DNA from: Dehalococcoidia bacterium
Lineage (GTDB): Bacteria; Chloroflexota; Dehalococcoidia; E44-bin15
Direction of reading: 5' to 3'
DNA: 64,000 bases
NCBI GenBank assembly: GCA_041649635.1
Contig: JBAZMV010000001.1
Span: forward strand, 620,001-684,000
Shown here: positions 42,301-50,997 of the stretch, one piece after another
Position numbering within the stretch: position 1 is the first letter of the stretch
Layout: every line of letters begins with the position of its first letter
Program-made: the position numbers and the translations under genes
The notes under the pieces: generated by a model
Told to the model about the DNA's origin: nothing
The model's input: the letters and a program-made list of their open reading frames with translations, nothing else
Databases searched by the model: none

Positions 42301-45300
42301 AGACATATTGCCACGTGTCAGCGCCCTTGGTTACAGAGGTGAGACGATTCTCGTCATTGTAGGTGTAAGTGTTAGTGCCGCCAGGCGAAACCTCTCGAAC
42401 AAGGTTGCCGTCGGCATCAAAAGAATAAGTGGTGTCGCCTACCCGCGTATACTGATTCATATTGTTGACTGTGTACTCTGTGGTGACACCATTCTCAATA
42501 GTGTAAATGCGGTTGCCCAGGGCATCGTAAACATAACCCAGATCCTGATTGGGAATCGCAGGGTTAGTCGAGGTTAATACGGCATGGATTAACTGGCCCG
42601 TATCATCATATTCATATGTCCACGTGCCGTCCAGTGTATCCATTGAGATACGCCTGCCGCGGCTATCATAGGTATAGTCAAAGCGGGAGAGGATAGAGCC
42701 ATCGACGTTGTAGTTTACAAGTGATATCATCTGGCCTGCCGCATCGTACGCGTAGGTTGTATAAATGCCATTTGTCAGCGTCTGGCGCTCCATGCGCCCA
42801 ACGGCATCGTAGGTGTAATGCACCACCTCGGAGCCGTTCTCATCCGTCAGGCTCTCCAGTCTGCCTGTGGAATTGTACTGGTAATCCAAATGATGGCCAG
42901 CCTGATCGAGACTGGAGGCAGGCCGTCCCATCATATCATAAGTGAATTGCAGCCATTGTCCGGCGGGATAGTCAATGCGTATCAGGCGATCGTTGGCATC
43001 ATTGGTATAAGCGGTAGTGCCCGTTGAGTCTGTAGTAGAAAGCGTGTTGCCGCGGGCATCGTAAACTGCTTCGGTTTGAGATCCGTCAGCGTAAGTCTTG
43101 CTGGTAATTTGTCCGTTGCCATTATATGCATAGCTCGTAACATTGCCGCGTCCGTTGGTCCATTCGGTGATCTGGCCCAGCGTATCATACGCCCAGAACT
43201 GCCGACTGCCATCGGGATAGTTTGTAGATATGAGATTGCCATAATCGTCATAGTCATACTGAGTTACATATCCCCTGGCATCGGTGCGGGAAGCCAGACT
43301 ATTGAACGGTTCGGTGTAGCTGAGACGAGTCATATGTCCCATCTGGTCGGTAGTACTGACAAGATTATAGTCAGAATCGTAGCGGTAACTGTAAGAACAG
43401 CCAGCCGCATCAATCACATTGACAACTCTGTTCTGTTCGTCAAAGTCAGTAATTATGGTATTACCCAAAGGATCCACGGTTTTTACCAATGCGCCCAGAT
43501 AGTCATAATAGGATTTACTTGAACTCCCCAGAGCATCGGTAGCTGTTACCAAACCGATGTCGTATGTGTAGGTCACCGCTTCGGCATTCCCGGCCTTATA
43601 GGTTCCAGATAATCGCCCCTGCGCGTCATAGGTGAAATACTGCGTGTCGCAGGAGCATGTACATGCGCATGCGGTTGACATCTCAATAAGGGCATTGTAG
43701 GGGCTTCCAACCTCTCCTGTGCCGTAGACATAGGTCGCGGTTCTCCCATCATAATACTGTACGCCGGAGAGATGCTCGTTGTCGGCGGTGTAGGAGAATT
43801 GAGTCTGCCGGCCGAGGGAGTCGGTGATGGTCTGTATCCGACCTGCGGCATTGTAGTCGATTTGCAGGTACTGGCCGCTGGAGTGTGTCAGGCTGGTGAG
43901 AAGGTCGCCGCTGTAATCGGCTGTGATTCGATTGCCGTTGCGATCCTCCTTGTAATCCAGCTTGCCGTCGGCGCGGAAGACGTAGAGCATGCCGTCAGCT
44001 TCGCGCAAGCTAAAAGCGCCACCCTCCAGCGCAGTGAGCACGCCCGTACCGGTGGAAAGGTAGTTGCTGTTGCGGCTGTCCGGCTGAAAGATGCGCTGCC
44101 CGCCGCTCGGTAACAGCACGGTAACCGTGCCATCGGAAGCTTTATGCAGAGAATATTGCCAGTTGTATGACCAACCACGGCCTAGTGGACCGAGTTCAAA
44201 TCGTTGTGAAATCGTTCCGGCGAGGAAGCGTGTGAACGTGAGTGCAATTCCGAGGGTTTGAACACTAGCGTCTGTTGTACTGGATGTTTGAGAACAGCTG
44301 GCGGTCTTAAGACCATCTGCTTGCATAAATGTGAAGTTCGCCAGTTGCTCAATGTCATTGACCTTCTTGCCCAATTGCCCCAGATAGATAGCGTTGTCGT
44401 CAATCATTTTCACATAGTCGCCCCATGTATCGCCGGCTATAGCCACAAAATTAGCAAAGAGTGCATCCCACGCTTCAGCGTTCATGGTTCCAGGCTTCAT
44501 CAAATCCTTTTGCTCATCCCAGTTTATAACTGTGGTGTCATCTGACGTAACCACGCCAAGGCCGAACATGAGTGGTGGGTATTTCCAATCCCACGGCTGC
44601 TGCCACCCGGCGTAATAGACCGGAACTCGGCCAGATTCTCCTGGCTGCAACACGCCTGGGGTCGCGCCGCTGGCGAGCACCTGAATGCTGTGGCTGAAAC
44701 CCGCCGGCTCCGCCGATGTCCAGAAGCCATTACCCATAAGCGTTGGGTCCAATGTAAGGAAAGCTCCTTCACGCCCGTTCTGCGTAGCGGTTAGAGAAAT
44801 GATTGGTGCGGGCATAGATTCATTCCCAGTATTCTCATATTCGATATAGATGGTAGCTGGCATGTGGTAACCCATCTGACTGGGAAGAATGAGATTGGTT
44901 TCCAGTTTGGCCTCACCTGCAGGCAAGATTTCAAAGGCATTCGTCAACTCACTTGTGCCTCCGCCTAGGGATGAGGCGCGCAAAGTATAAAGGCCAGTAG
45001 TAAGGTCTGTGAGATTAAATGTTGCGGTAATCTGAGTAAAGGAATCCACGGATATCACAGAAGCTGTACGAACTGTGCCATTGCCATTAACCAGAGCGAC
45101 GTTTGTTGTAGTATCGAAGCCTGCGCCAGTCAGTGTCAACACAGATGCATTACTGATGCCATATCTAACAGGGGTTACCCCCGCGAGCATGACGTCTCCT
45201 GTAGTGGCCAGCAGGGTGTAGTTGCTCACTGTGGAGACATAACTGCCATAGACGAGGATATACCATGTGCCGGCATAGGCCATGGGCACAAATATTTCCT

Positions 45301-48300
45301 GATCAGCAGAATCGTTAACGGAGGACTTATAGTCATAGTCACTTGTAGTGGGTAGTGCACCGTGCTTAATATATATCTCATTACGATTAACTGAAGCTGT
45401 ATCGTTCAGACTCACACGCAATGGCACACCACTTGAAAGATTCACTCTGAATAAATGCTCATGGCCACCTATGTTCAGTGTTCCGTTATAGGGTACATTA
45501 AGTGATAAATCTTCCAGCACTGTCACGGTTGTATAGTCGGTACCGACGATGCCGCCCCCATAGGTAATAGTAAGTATGACCGTATATATTCCGACTGAAG
45601 TATAGGTATGTGTCGGTGTCAAAGTCCCAGACTCAATGGGCGAGCCGTCTCCGAAATTCCACTCGACATCAACTATGGGGCCTCGGCCACTACCATTGAA
45701 GGTTACCGACGATCCCATGGAGACGACATAGGGACCACTGACACTGGTAAGCGACAATGATATAATAACCACGCCAGATCCGCCATACGCTCCAGAATCT
45801 GGCTCAGTATCGTATCCTCCACCACCTCCACCACCACCAGTATTTGCAGATCCATTAGTTGGAGTATACCCAGTATTGTATCCACCACCATTCCCACCTC
45901 CCCCCAATCCACCAAGACCAGCGTCACACGCATGCCAAGTCCCCCCACCCCCACCACCAGCATAATATGTAGCAACACCAGTTACCGATGAAATATAGCC
46001 ATCACCCCCAGGCCCGCCATTTCCTATATAGCCACCATAACCTCCAGGGAAACCATCTTCTGGCTCGCCGCCACCACCGCCACCAGCTGCACCATTCCAA
46101 CGATCATAACCAGCGCCACCAGATCCGCCTTGGCTTCCTCTGCCAGGAGAATAAGCAGTATTTCCAGGAGCACCACCTCCACATCCGCCATCATTGGGAT
46201 ATTGGTTCGCACTGCCACCGACACCGCCACCATATGCAACTATATCACCAAATGATGAGTCTCCACCATTCGTTCCATCAATATGACCAGAAATCCAAGA
46301 TGCAGGTCTTCCACCATCTCCGACAACTACTGATATATTATCAAAAGGTGTAACATGATAACTGCTCTTGTAGACAACACCACCACCACCACCTCCTCCT
46401 CCAGCTTGTCCATATCCACCACCACCTCCTCCACCAACTACTAAGACTTCTACATTTGTAACATCTTCAGGAACCGCCCAATTCCCAGACGAATTGAATA
46501 TTACAACAGTACGTACAGCGGTAGGAGTAGGAGATGGCGTAGGTGTTGGCGTCGGAGGTTCCCCATCAGTCCTGACTGTTTCCGTAATACCATAACTAAT
46601 TCCGCCATCAGCATCGAGAGCATAAGCCCTAACGCGATAATTCGTTCCAGATGAAAGACCCGTTATTGACTGGTTAAAAGCCCCTACTCCGAAATCGCCA
46701 TCTTCATGAACTTCATAATTAGCTTCAATACCAGGCCTTCCAGATTCACCTTCCATATAACAAAATCCAACCCTAGTAGCATTGCCGTTGTATATAGCTA
46801 TGACGTTTCCATTGCCGGTAAATCCCGTTTCCGTAATTTCGGTAATAGATTCAGTAGTTACGATCGCTATTGTTGGATTGCACGCTTTGCTATTACCGGT
46901 AAGAGTTGGAGAATCAGTACAACCAGAGGTAACACTCCAACCACTAGGATTTCCTTGATAAGTATAAACACCGTCAACCTGAGTAAACAAACTCTCCGAG
47001 TATGCATCTGCAACAGGAGAGACGCCAGTCGCCGTCATTATAAGATTCTCAAGTTCTCCTTTATAACCATGCTCTAACCAAGCAGTTACATAACCTAATC
47101 CTTCTAAAAAGTAAAGAGCACAATCTATATCATTCTCTCCAGTCATATCCCACGGAAGATCATCTGGATACTGGCCCAATCCATAATATCCACCGACAGC
47201 ATCCGGATAGAATAAAAACATGCCATCAGCAATATAGTCTATTCCATTATATGTAAATGCAGAGTTGGATAGGTCATACTCATATGTGTCAACATCTTCA
47301 ACTAATGCCGGAGTGTCTCCAAGAGACGTCCAGCCACTGGGATCTCCTTGATATGCATAAACTGAATCCGTTGGAATGAATATGCCTTCAGAGTATGTTT
47401 CAACTGTACCAATATTTGCTTCAACAATGTCCTTCTGGCCATGCTCGTAGAAGATCACATATCCTGGCTCTTCTCCCCCACTAGAAACAAGAATGCAATC
47501 TATGTCGTTGGCTCCAGACATTGGCCAAGGATCAGAACTTGAATGTATATATCCACCTGTCTCATAAAACATGCATCCATATATACTATATTCTGTACCA
47601 TTGTATGAGTATCCAGAGCAGGATAAAGTATATCTGAGAAGCCTTGGATCAGGATCAGCCTGAACATAAACTCCAGCAGACCTTAGAAATGGAATGACAA
47701 CGTCATAGTTATACGCATCTAGTGGATTTCCAATTAAATTAACGCTATCTCCAGAAAAAAGCGCTCCAACGAGTGGTGACGCATCAACGATACAGCAATC
47801 ATATAAGCCAAGGTCATTTACCAATCCATCGCTCATTACGGAAAAAACAGACAGATCATCGATGTTATTCTGTCCAAGAGAAAGCCTTTCTAGGCTATGT
47901 GTAAGATTCTTTATACAAGATATGTTGCTAATACTATTGTGTTGAAGATTAACATATTCTAGATTACTCAAAGAAGAGGAAGTTATAGCAGAAAAGTCGC
48001 TAATATGATTTGATGAAAGGTCAAGATCAAATAAATTCGACAATCCTATTAATGGTGATAAATCGCTAATATCATTGTCACCAAGATACAAACGTTGTAA
48101 ATGCACATTGCCAGTTAAGTCTGGGATAACCGAGATATTATTTCCATTCGCAGAAATTTCCCATAAGTTCAAACCACTACACACAGATATATCACTAATA
48201 TTATTATCGTCTATATAAAGAACAGCGATACCAATCAGTGCTGAAAAACTGGATATATCTTCTACATTATTACCTCTTATGCTTATGTAATTTGTGTGAG

Positions 48301-49822
48301 TCAATCCAGATAATGGCGAAACATTAGAAATATGATTATTATCAAGAAACAGAATATCCAAAGATGTAAGTGTAGAAAGATCTGCTGCCTCACTTATATT
48401 ATTGCGGGAAATATCAAGATATGTTAAATTCGTAAGTCCATGCAATGGAGACATATCATTAATCTTATTGCCAGCAAGACAAAGATACGATAAATTCGTA
48501 AGACCAGATAATGATGATACGTCAATAATGTCATTGGATTGAATCGTTAAGTGTGTTAAAGTCCTCCAACACTCCATCCCTGTAAGGTCTGATATCCCAA
48601 GTTCCTGGTCAAGAGAAAATTCGGTAACTGCATCCAAATCAGCCTGATAAATATCAGCTGGCTCTGGAACACCCACTGCAGTTCTAACTGCTGCTTCAAG
48701 TGCTGCATCAGGAAAGATGATAGGTTCAGGTGGTGATGTAGGTTCCGCGGTTGGCGTAGGTACAGACTCTGTGGGTGTGGGGGTAGGGGTAGGAGTAGGA
48801 GTCAGTGTAGATATCAGATTCCACCCGTCCACGTTGCACTGCCCATAGTAGTTCCAGCCAGTGGCGACGACAGTACCGTCAGACTTGAGCCCTACGGTTT
48901 GATATCCGCCTGCTGCCAACTGATCAATGTTTACCCAGTCGTTCACATTGCATTGTCCCTTGTCGTTCTCTCCCGAGGCGACGACGGTGCCGTCAGACTT
49001 GAGCCCCACGGTATGCTCGTAAGCTGCTGCTATCTGAACGATGCCTGTCCATTCGCCTACGTTGCACTGACCCCAGTAGTTACTTCCCGCCACGACAACG
49101 GTGCCATTAGACTTGAGCCCTATAGTATGGGTATGACCCGCTGCCACTTGAACAATGTCTGCCCAATCGTTCACGTTGCATTCATCCTCGATGTCTCGTC
49201 CCGTGGCGACGACGGTGCCGTCAGACTTGAGCCCCACGGTATGCACAATGCCTGCTGATATTTGAACGATATCTGTCCAGTCGCTCACGTTGCATTCATC
49301 CTCGATGTCTCGTCCCGTGGCGATGACGGTGCCGTCAGACTTGAGCCCCACGGTATGACTCTCCCCTGCTGATACTTGAACGATGTCTGTCCAGTCGCTC
49401 ACGTTGCACTGATGGAGGTCGTCCCTTCCAACAGCGACGACGGTGCCGTCAGACTTGAGCCCCACGGTATGCTCGTAACCCGCTGCTACCTGAACGATAT
49501 CTGTCCAGTCGCTCACGTTGCACTGTCCATAGTTGTTCTCTCCCGTGGCGACGACAGTGCCGTTTGAGAAGAGCCCTGCAGTTTGATACACTCCTGCTGC
49601 CACCATCGGCGTAGTTGTAGGCATAGGTATTGGCGTAGGTGTCGGTAATTCATCATTATATACATGAATGTCGGGTGTTTGTGAAGAAGCAATGCTCGCT
49701 GCTTCTACAGGTGCAGGTGGAATAGCTTGAAGAACTACTGTCATCAGCATTAGTAGCACAAGCACTATGTTTAATATCGAACACTTCAGACAAGCCTTAC
49801 CAATACTGCGACATGTTCTCAT
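39305..49822 (-). CDS. Giant secreted multidomain protein with RCC1, LRR, Gly-rich, RHS/YD and PKD modules
   Basis: The 3505-residue product has an N-terminal signal segment (residues 1-41, VLVLLMLMTVVLQAIPPAPVEAA-type, cut near VEA-AS). In order there follow: seven RCC1-like repeats (about 70-337), a Thr-Pro linker, internalin-like LRRs (about 366-720), two copies of a YNG...NDIDC...YQG.PSGW module (735-964), an FN3-like stretch, a Gly-rich domain (1110-1370), one PKD (1375-1445), a PPC-like and an IPT/TIG-like domain, and RHS/YD repeats (about 1860-2670) ending in the core motif YYDPEAGRFTSVDPLG with DPTGLS. After a Cys-rich hydrophobic stretch come a beta-rich region, four PKD domains and a 95-residue tail. 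A RHS toxin would usually end soon after the core; here 800 more residues follow. Function: probably cell-surface adhesion or contact-dependent interaction. Confidence 0.85.
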   Translation of the reverse strand: MRTCRSIGKACLKCSILNIVLVLLMLMTVVLQAIPPAPVEAASIASSQTPDIHVYNDELPTPTPIPMPTTTPMVAAGVYQTAGLFSNGTVVATGENNYGQCNVSDWTDIVQVAAGYEHTVGLKSDGTVVAVGRDDLHQCNVSDWTDIVQVSAGESHTVGLKSDGTVIATGRDIEDECNVSDWTDIVQISAGIVHTVGLKSDGTVVATGRDIEDECNVNDWADIVQVAAGHTHTIGLKSNGTVVVAGSNYWGQCNVGEWTGIVQIAAAYEHTVGLKSDGTVVASGENDKGQCNVNDWVNIDQLAAGGYQTVGLKSDGTVVATGWNYYGQCNVDGWNLISTLTPTPTPTPTPTESVPTPTAEPTSPPEPIIFPDAALEAAVRTAVGVPEPADIYQADLDAVTEFSLDQELGISDLTGMECWRTLTHLTIQSNDIIDVSSLSGLTNLSYLCLAGNKINDMSPLHGLTNLTYLDISRNNISEAADLSTLTSLDILFLDNNHISNVSPLSGLTHTNYISIRGNNVEDISSFSALIGIAVLYIDDNNISDISVCSGLNLWEISANGNNISVIPDLTGNVHLQRLYLGDNDISDLSPLIGLSNLFDLDLSSNHISDFSAITSSSLSNLEYVNLQHNSISNISCIKNLTHSLERLSLGQNNIDDLSVFSVMSDGLVNDLGLYDCCIVDASPLVGALFSGDSVNLIGNPLDAYNYDVVIPFLRSAGVYVQADPDPRLLRYTLSCSGYSYNGTEYSIYGCMFYETGGYIHSSSDPWPMSGANDIDCILVSSGGEEPGYVIFYEHGQKDIVEANIGTVETYSEGIFIPTDSVYAYQGDPSGWTSLGDTPALVEDVDTYEYDLSNSAFTYNGIDYIADGMFLFYPDAVGGYYGLGQYPDDLPWDMTGENDIDCALYFLEGLGYVTAWLEHGYKGELENLIMTATGVSPVADAYSESLFTQVDGVYTYQGNPSGWSVTSGCTDSPTLTGNSKACNPTIAIVTTESITEITETGFTGNGNVIAIYNGNATRVGFCYMEGESGRPGIEANYEVHEDGDFGVGAFNQSITGLSSGTNYRVRAYALDADGGISYGITETVRTDGEPPTPTPTPSPTPTAVRTVVIFNSSGNWAVPEDVTNVEVLVVGGGGGGGYGQAGGGGGGGGVVYKSSYHVTPFDNISVVVGDGGRPASWISGHIDGTNGGDSSFGDIVAYGGGVGGSANQYPNDGGCGGGAPGNTAYSPGRGSQGGSGGAGYDRWNGAAGGGGGGEPEDGFPGGYGGYIGNGGPGGDGYISSVTGVATYYAGGGGGGTWHACDAGLGGLGGGGNGGGYNTGYTPTNGSANTGGGGGGGGYDTEPDSGAYGGSGVVIISLSLTSVSGPYVVSMGSSVTFNGSGRGPIVDVEWNFGDGSPIESGTLTPTHTYTSVGIYTVILTITYGGGIVGTDYTTVTVLEDLSLNVPYNGTLNIGGHEHLFRVNLSSGVPLRVSLNDTASVNRNEIYIKHGALPTTSDYDYKSSVNDSADQEIFVPMAYAGTWYILVYGSYVSTVSNYTLLATTGDVMLAGVTPVRYGISNASVLTLTGAGFDTTTNVALVNGNGTVRTASVISVDSFTQITATFNLTDLTTGLYTLRASSLGGGTSELTNAFEILPAGEAKLETNLILPSQMGYHMPATIYIEYENTGNESMPAPIISLTATQNGREGAFLTLDPTLMGNGFWTSAEPAGFSHSIQVLASGATPGVLQPGESGRVPVYYAGWQQPWDWKYPPLMFGLGVVTSDDTTVINWDEQKDLMKPGTMNAEAWDALFANFVAIAGDTWGDYVKMIDDNAIYLGQLGKKVNDIEQLANFTFMQADGLKTASCSQTSSTTDASVQTLGIALTFTRFLAGTISQRFELGPLGRGWSYNWQYSLHKASDGTVTVLLPSGGQRIFQPDSRNSNYLSTGTGVLTALEGGAFSLREADGMLYVFRADGKLDYKEDRNGNRITADYSGDLLTSLTHSSGQYLQIDYNAAGRIQTITDSLGRQTQFSYTADNEHLSGVQYYDGRTATYVYGTGEVGSPYNALIEMSTACACTCSCDTQYFTYDAQGRLSGTYKAGNAEAVTYTYDIGLVTATDALGSSSKSYYDYLGALVKTVDPLGNTIITDFDEQNRVVNVIDAAGCSYSYRYDSDYNLVSTTDQMGHMTRLSYTEPFNSLASRTDARGYVTQYDYDDYGNLISTNYPDGSRQFWAYDTLGQITEWTNGRGNVTSYAYNGNGQITSKTYADGSQTEAVYDARGNTLSTTDSTGTTAYTNDANDRLIRIDYPAGQWLQFTYDMMGRPASSLDQAGHHLDYQYNSTGRLESLTDENGSEVVHYTYDAVGRMERQTLTNGIYTTYAYDAAGQMISLVNYNVDGSILSRFDYTYDSRGRRISMDTLDGTWTYEYDDTGQLIHAVLTSTNPAIPNQDLGYVYDALGNRIYTIENGVTTEYTVNNMNQYTRVGDTTYSFDADGNLVREVSPGGTNTYTYNDENRLTSVTKGADTWQYVYDVQGNRVSSINNGNATNYITEPLVHGNAVGEYDASGNIIAHYSYGTGLLARTDASGDVAYYTYDAGGNTQQLVTVTGEVANSYTYTPFGETLIKAETIPNSFQFVGQYGVMAEGNGLNYMQARYYDPEAGRFTSVDPLGYSGDNVNLYRYVTNNPISLIDPTGLSWWSHFWCGFTCGIEEFTCELWCHLLAPTLLLKVICSAICLARTAWCIYECAGGEEPEPIPTFPPEEPDDSTPVVNASDPNGKLGPSGFGYEGFIQANSAMSYRVDFENDANASAPAQQVVIMDQLNANLNRSSFEFSEFGFGDQFITVPDNTQNYQTTVPVSYNGADFEVQIDAGVDLNTGLVTVTFQSIDPATGLPPTVDIGFLPPEDGTGRGQGHFSYIVDTNDGLTTGIEIRNVALISFDGQEVIATNQVDPHDSSQGTDPEKECLNTIDAVAPTSLVDARPATVDSASFTVSWNGSDDVGGSGIAGYDIYVSDNGSSCVQWLAATAQTSAVFTGIPGHTYGFYSRASDNAGNIEGYHATAVDTTTTVNGTAPVPMPTPTPTPIPNVPPVAVLGSFHPVSEGPSINFDGGDSYDTDGKIVNYEWDFGDGSAAVTGDDTPAHAFGDNGMYTVTLTVTDDDGATGSVTAAMTVNNAAPIVNAGADMDNIIAGIPVSFSGSFTDPGWLDTHTIEWNFGDGSPVVTGTLTPTHTYTLSGDYTVILTVADDDGGVGSDTLTVHVNAPPEAVIGGPYADDEGSPVNFDGSGSYDPDGSIANYEWDFGDGSAVVTGDAAPAHAYGDNGEYTVTLTVTDDEGATDTATVIVTVDNVAPTVDAGSDVFNAMAGTPIDFSGSFTDPGWLDTHTIEWDFGDGTSVVTGTLTPSHTYASGGTYTVTLTVTDDDGGTGVDTVVITTWNYAFEDTDRGTELRINTDEKTFQFIAPDYNSGIIDASLMLVHYLRRGTWINIVHMDGEMIFTAIANGGERDTCQAVLFDRVSKRMFHLHDEWGIE
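39620..40640 (-). repeat. PKD domain array with A-B-A-B duplication
   Basis: The four C-terminal PKD domains (about 85 residues each) alternate between two types. Domains 1 and 3 share EWDFGDGSAxVTGDxxPAHA, and domains 2 and 4 share SFTDPGWLDTHTIEW and GTLTP.HTY. The pattern indicates a tandem duplication of a two-domain unit inside the giant gene. Confidence 0.8.
48810..49606 (-). repeat. Seven 114-bp RCC1-like repeats in the giant gene
   Basis: Each unit encodes 38 residues of the form AAG..HTVGLKSDGTVVATG then N..GQCNV.DW.DIVQ. Units 3 and 4 are nearly identical at DNA level (both contain CGTGACATCGAGG-type segments on the coding strand), so the array is prone to copy-number change. Confidence 0.9.
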
Positions 49823-49858
49823 GACTGCTACCCCCTGTTAATGATCCATCTTTTAACA

Positions 49859-49892
49859 CAAAAAGGCCTATCTCCATAAGGAGAAAGGCCTG
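49859..49892 (-). terminator. Intrinsic terminator downstream of the riboswitch
   Basis: On the minus strand AGGCCTTTCTCC, a TTAT loop and GGAGATAGGCCT form a strong stem followed by TTTTTGTG. It lies in the leader of the giant gene, 37 bases before its start codon, and is the likely expression platform for the riboswitch at 49910-49990. Confidence 0.85.
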
Positions 49893-49909
49893 CAATAATT
49901 CACGCTAGT

Positions 49910-49990
49910 TCTTCGGCAATTCAGCCATCCTATGATTAACAGGATCTGTATTTTGCGTCCCGCGATTACTCGTGGTTTGCCTTTATCGAG
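49910..49990 (-). promoter_or_regulatory. Cyclic-di-GMP class I (GEMM) riboswitch
   Basis: On the minus strand the leader has GGCAAACC (49981-49974), then CGA-GTAA-TCG, a stem closed by a GNRA tetraloop, then GGGACGCAAA (49961-49952), a second arm CAGATCCT...AGGATGGCTG, and TTGCC (49919-49915) that pairs with GGCAA to close the base helix. This is the conserved core of c-di-GMP-I riboswitches, which respond to c-di-GMP and often control surface, motility or biofilm genes. A terminator follows at once. Whether binding turns expression on or off is not settled. Confidence 0.9.
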
Positions 49991-50051
49991 AACTAAAATA
50001 TACTGACCGATTAACTTTGTAAGGGAAAAACTAATGGCCCACTGGAGTAAT

Positions 50052-50080
50052 AATTTAACATACGTGAGATACTGTGTCAA
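50052..50080 (-). promoter_or_regulatory. Promoter of the riboswitch-giant protein transcript
   Basis: On the minus strand TTGACA (50080-50075) and TAAATT (50057-50052) have a 17-base spacer, close to the vegetative consensus. The expected transcription start near 50045 gives a leader of about 220 bases that includes the riboswitch and terminator. Confidence 0.7.
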
Positions 50081-50148
50081 CACTCTTTTTTATATTATTA
50101 TCTAATTTAGTCTATTTTTATCCAATTAAATCTTGTTTGCTCGGTGCG

Positions 50149-50178
50149 TCCTTCCATGATCAACATTGTATGGAAGGA
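50149..50178. repeat. Hairpin related to the MITE-like element
   Basis: TCCTTCCAT and ATGGAAGGA form a nine-base stem with a 12-base loop, as in the inner hairpin of the MITE-like copies. It is alone here, between the giant gene's promoter and the toxin gene. Confidence 0.5.
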
Positions 50179-50253
50179 TTCACCTCGCCGAAATCTACAG
50201 GAATTGTTGAAAGTGAAGAACACCTTCAATAGCATCAAAAAGCACCATAACCC

Positions 50254-50547
50254 TCAAGGATGCGGTGTTACAGCGATAATCGTAATCTGATCTTTGTTTG
50301 GACCATAGAACCAGAACACCCGATAAGCCGCCGGGGTTTTCTGCTCGGCATAAGACTCGAAAATCTTCTCCCCGTTCGGCCCCTTGAGGCTGGAGAACTC
50401 GTGCGTGCGCAGGCCTGGATGACGGGGATTGGACGCAATAAATTGAAAGGTCTTTTTAACAGCTTTGTATCTTTTTGCCAGCGATGAGTCCGCTTTCAAA
50501 CGCGCGTATTGATCCCTTGCGGTACCCGTCCAGAATATCTCAAACAT
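50254..50547 (-). CDS. RelE/ParE-type toxin
   Basis: The 97-residue basic protein fits the RelE/ParE fold: FEIFWTGTARDQYARLKADS at the start, a central FKKT-like helix region (VKKTFQFIASNPRHPGL), and the last strands AYRVFWFYGPNKDQITIIAV. RelE-type members cut mRNA at the ribosome; ParE-type members inhibit gyrase. Which applies is not known. The start is 11 bases after the stop of an AbrB-like gene, so the antitoxin is translated first, the usual order. Confidence 0.75.
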   Translation of the reverse strand: MFEIFWTGTARDQYARLKADSSLAKRYKAVKKTFQFIASNPRHPGLRTHEFSSLKGPNGEKIFESYAEQKTPAAYRVFWFYGPNKDQITIIAVTPHP

Positions 50548-50558
50548 CGTGCGATGTC

Positions 50559-50840
50559 CTAGAGCTTATCCGGATTCATCCTGGAAACTTTCCCCTCGCC
50601 CGCTTCCTTGATGCCTTTTTGCACCAGCTCGGACGCTTCCCGGTTAGTGTACAGCCATACCTCCGAAGCCGGGATATCCGCAAGCGGCTGCAATAAGATT
50701 TCGCCGCGATTATTCTTGAGTATGCGCACTCTGTCCAGGTCCCCCAACGCAGCACCCAGGGTCAGGCGCTTCCGCTCGTCCACCTTGCGCGTGTCGATCT
50801 CCACAAACTCCTCGTCAACTATATGAACTGTTGCTTTCAT
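50559..50840 (-). CDS. AbrB/SpoVT-like antitoxin
   Basis: About 93 residues from ATG 50840, with GAGAGGTG upstream; an ATG at 50846 is too close to the site. The sequence (RKRLTLGAALGDLDRVRILK, then GEILLQPLADIPASEVWLYT) resembles the swapped-hairpin AbrB DNA-binding domain with a C-terminal toxin-contact helix (NREASELVQKGIKEAGEG). It would neutralise the RelE/ParE-type toxin encoded next and repress the pair's promoter. Confidence 0.65.
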   Translation of the reverse strand: MKATVHIVDEEFVEIDTRKVDERKRLTLGAALGDLDRVRILKNNRGEILLQPLADIPASEVWLYTNREASELVQKGIKEAGEGKVSRMNPDKL

Positions 50841-50997
50841 TTGCATCACCTCTCAGCTACAAACCCAATTATACCACCTTACCCATTGTGGGTCAATGGG
50901 TATTTCCCACAACTATCTATCACAAATAGTTGCTCCCAACCCGCCGTTAGTATAAACTCTTACACGGCAAACTGAACGGAAGGTCGACACAAAAATA

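Noticed and set aside
45988..46353. Plus-strand frame rich in His opposite the Gly-rich domain
   Set aside because: It is the complement of Gly codons (GGT/GGA) and has no independent start signal.
48740..48830. Possible CRISPR or satellite array in the Thr-Pro linker of the giant gene
   Set aside because: The GTAGGAGTAGG-like repeats code for a Thr-Pro linker and have no spacers.
49164..49450. CRISPR-like regular repeats in the RCC1 array
   Set aside because: The 114-bp period is a tandem coding repeat without unique spacers.
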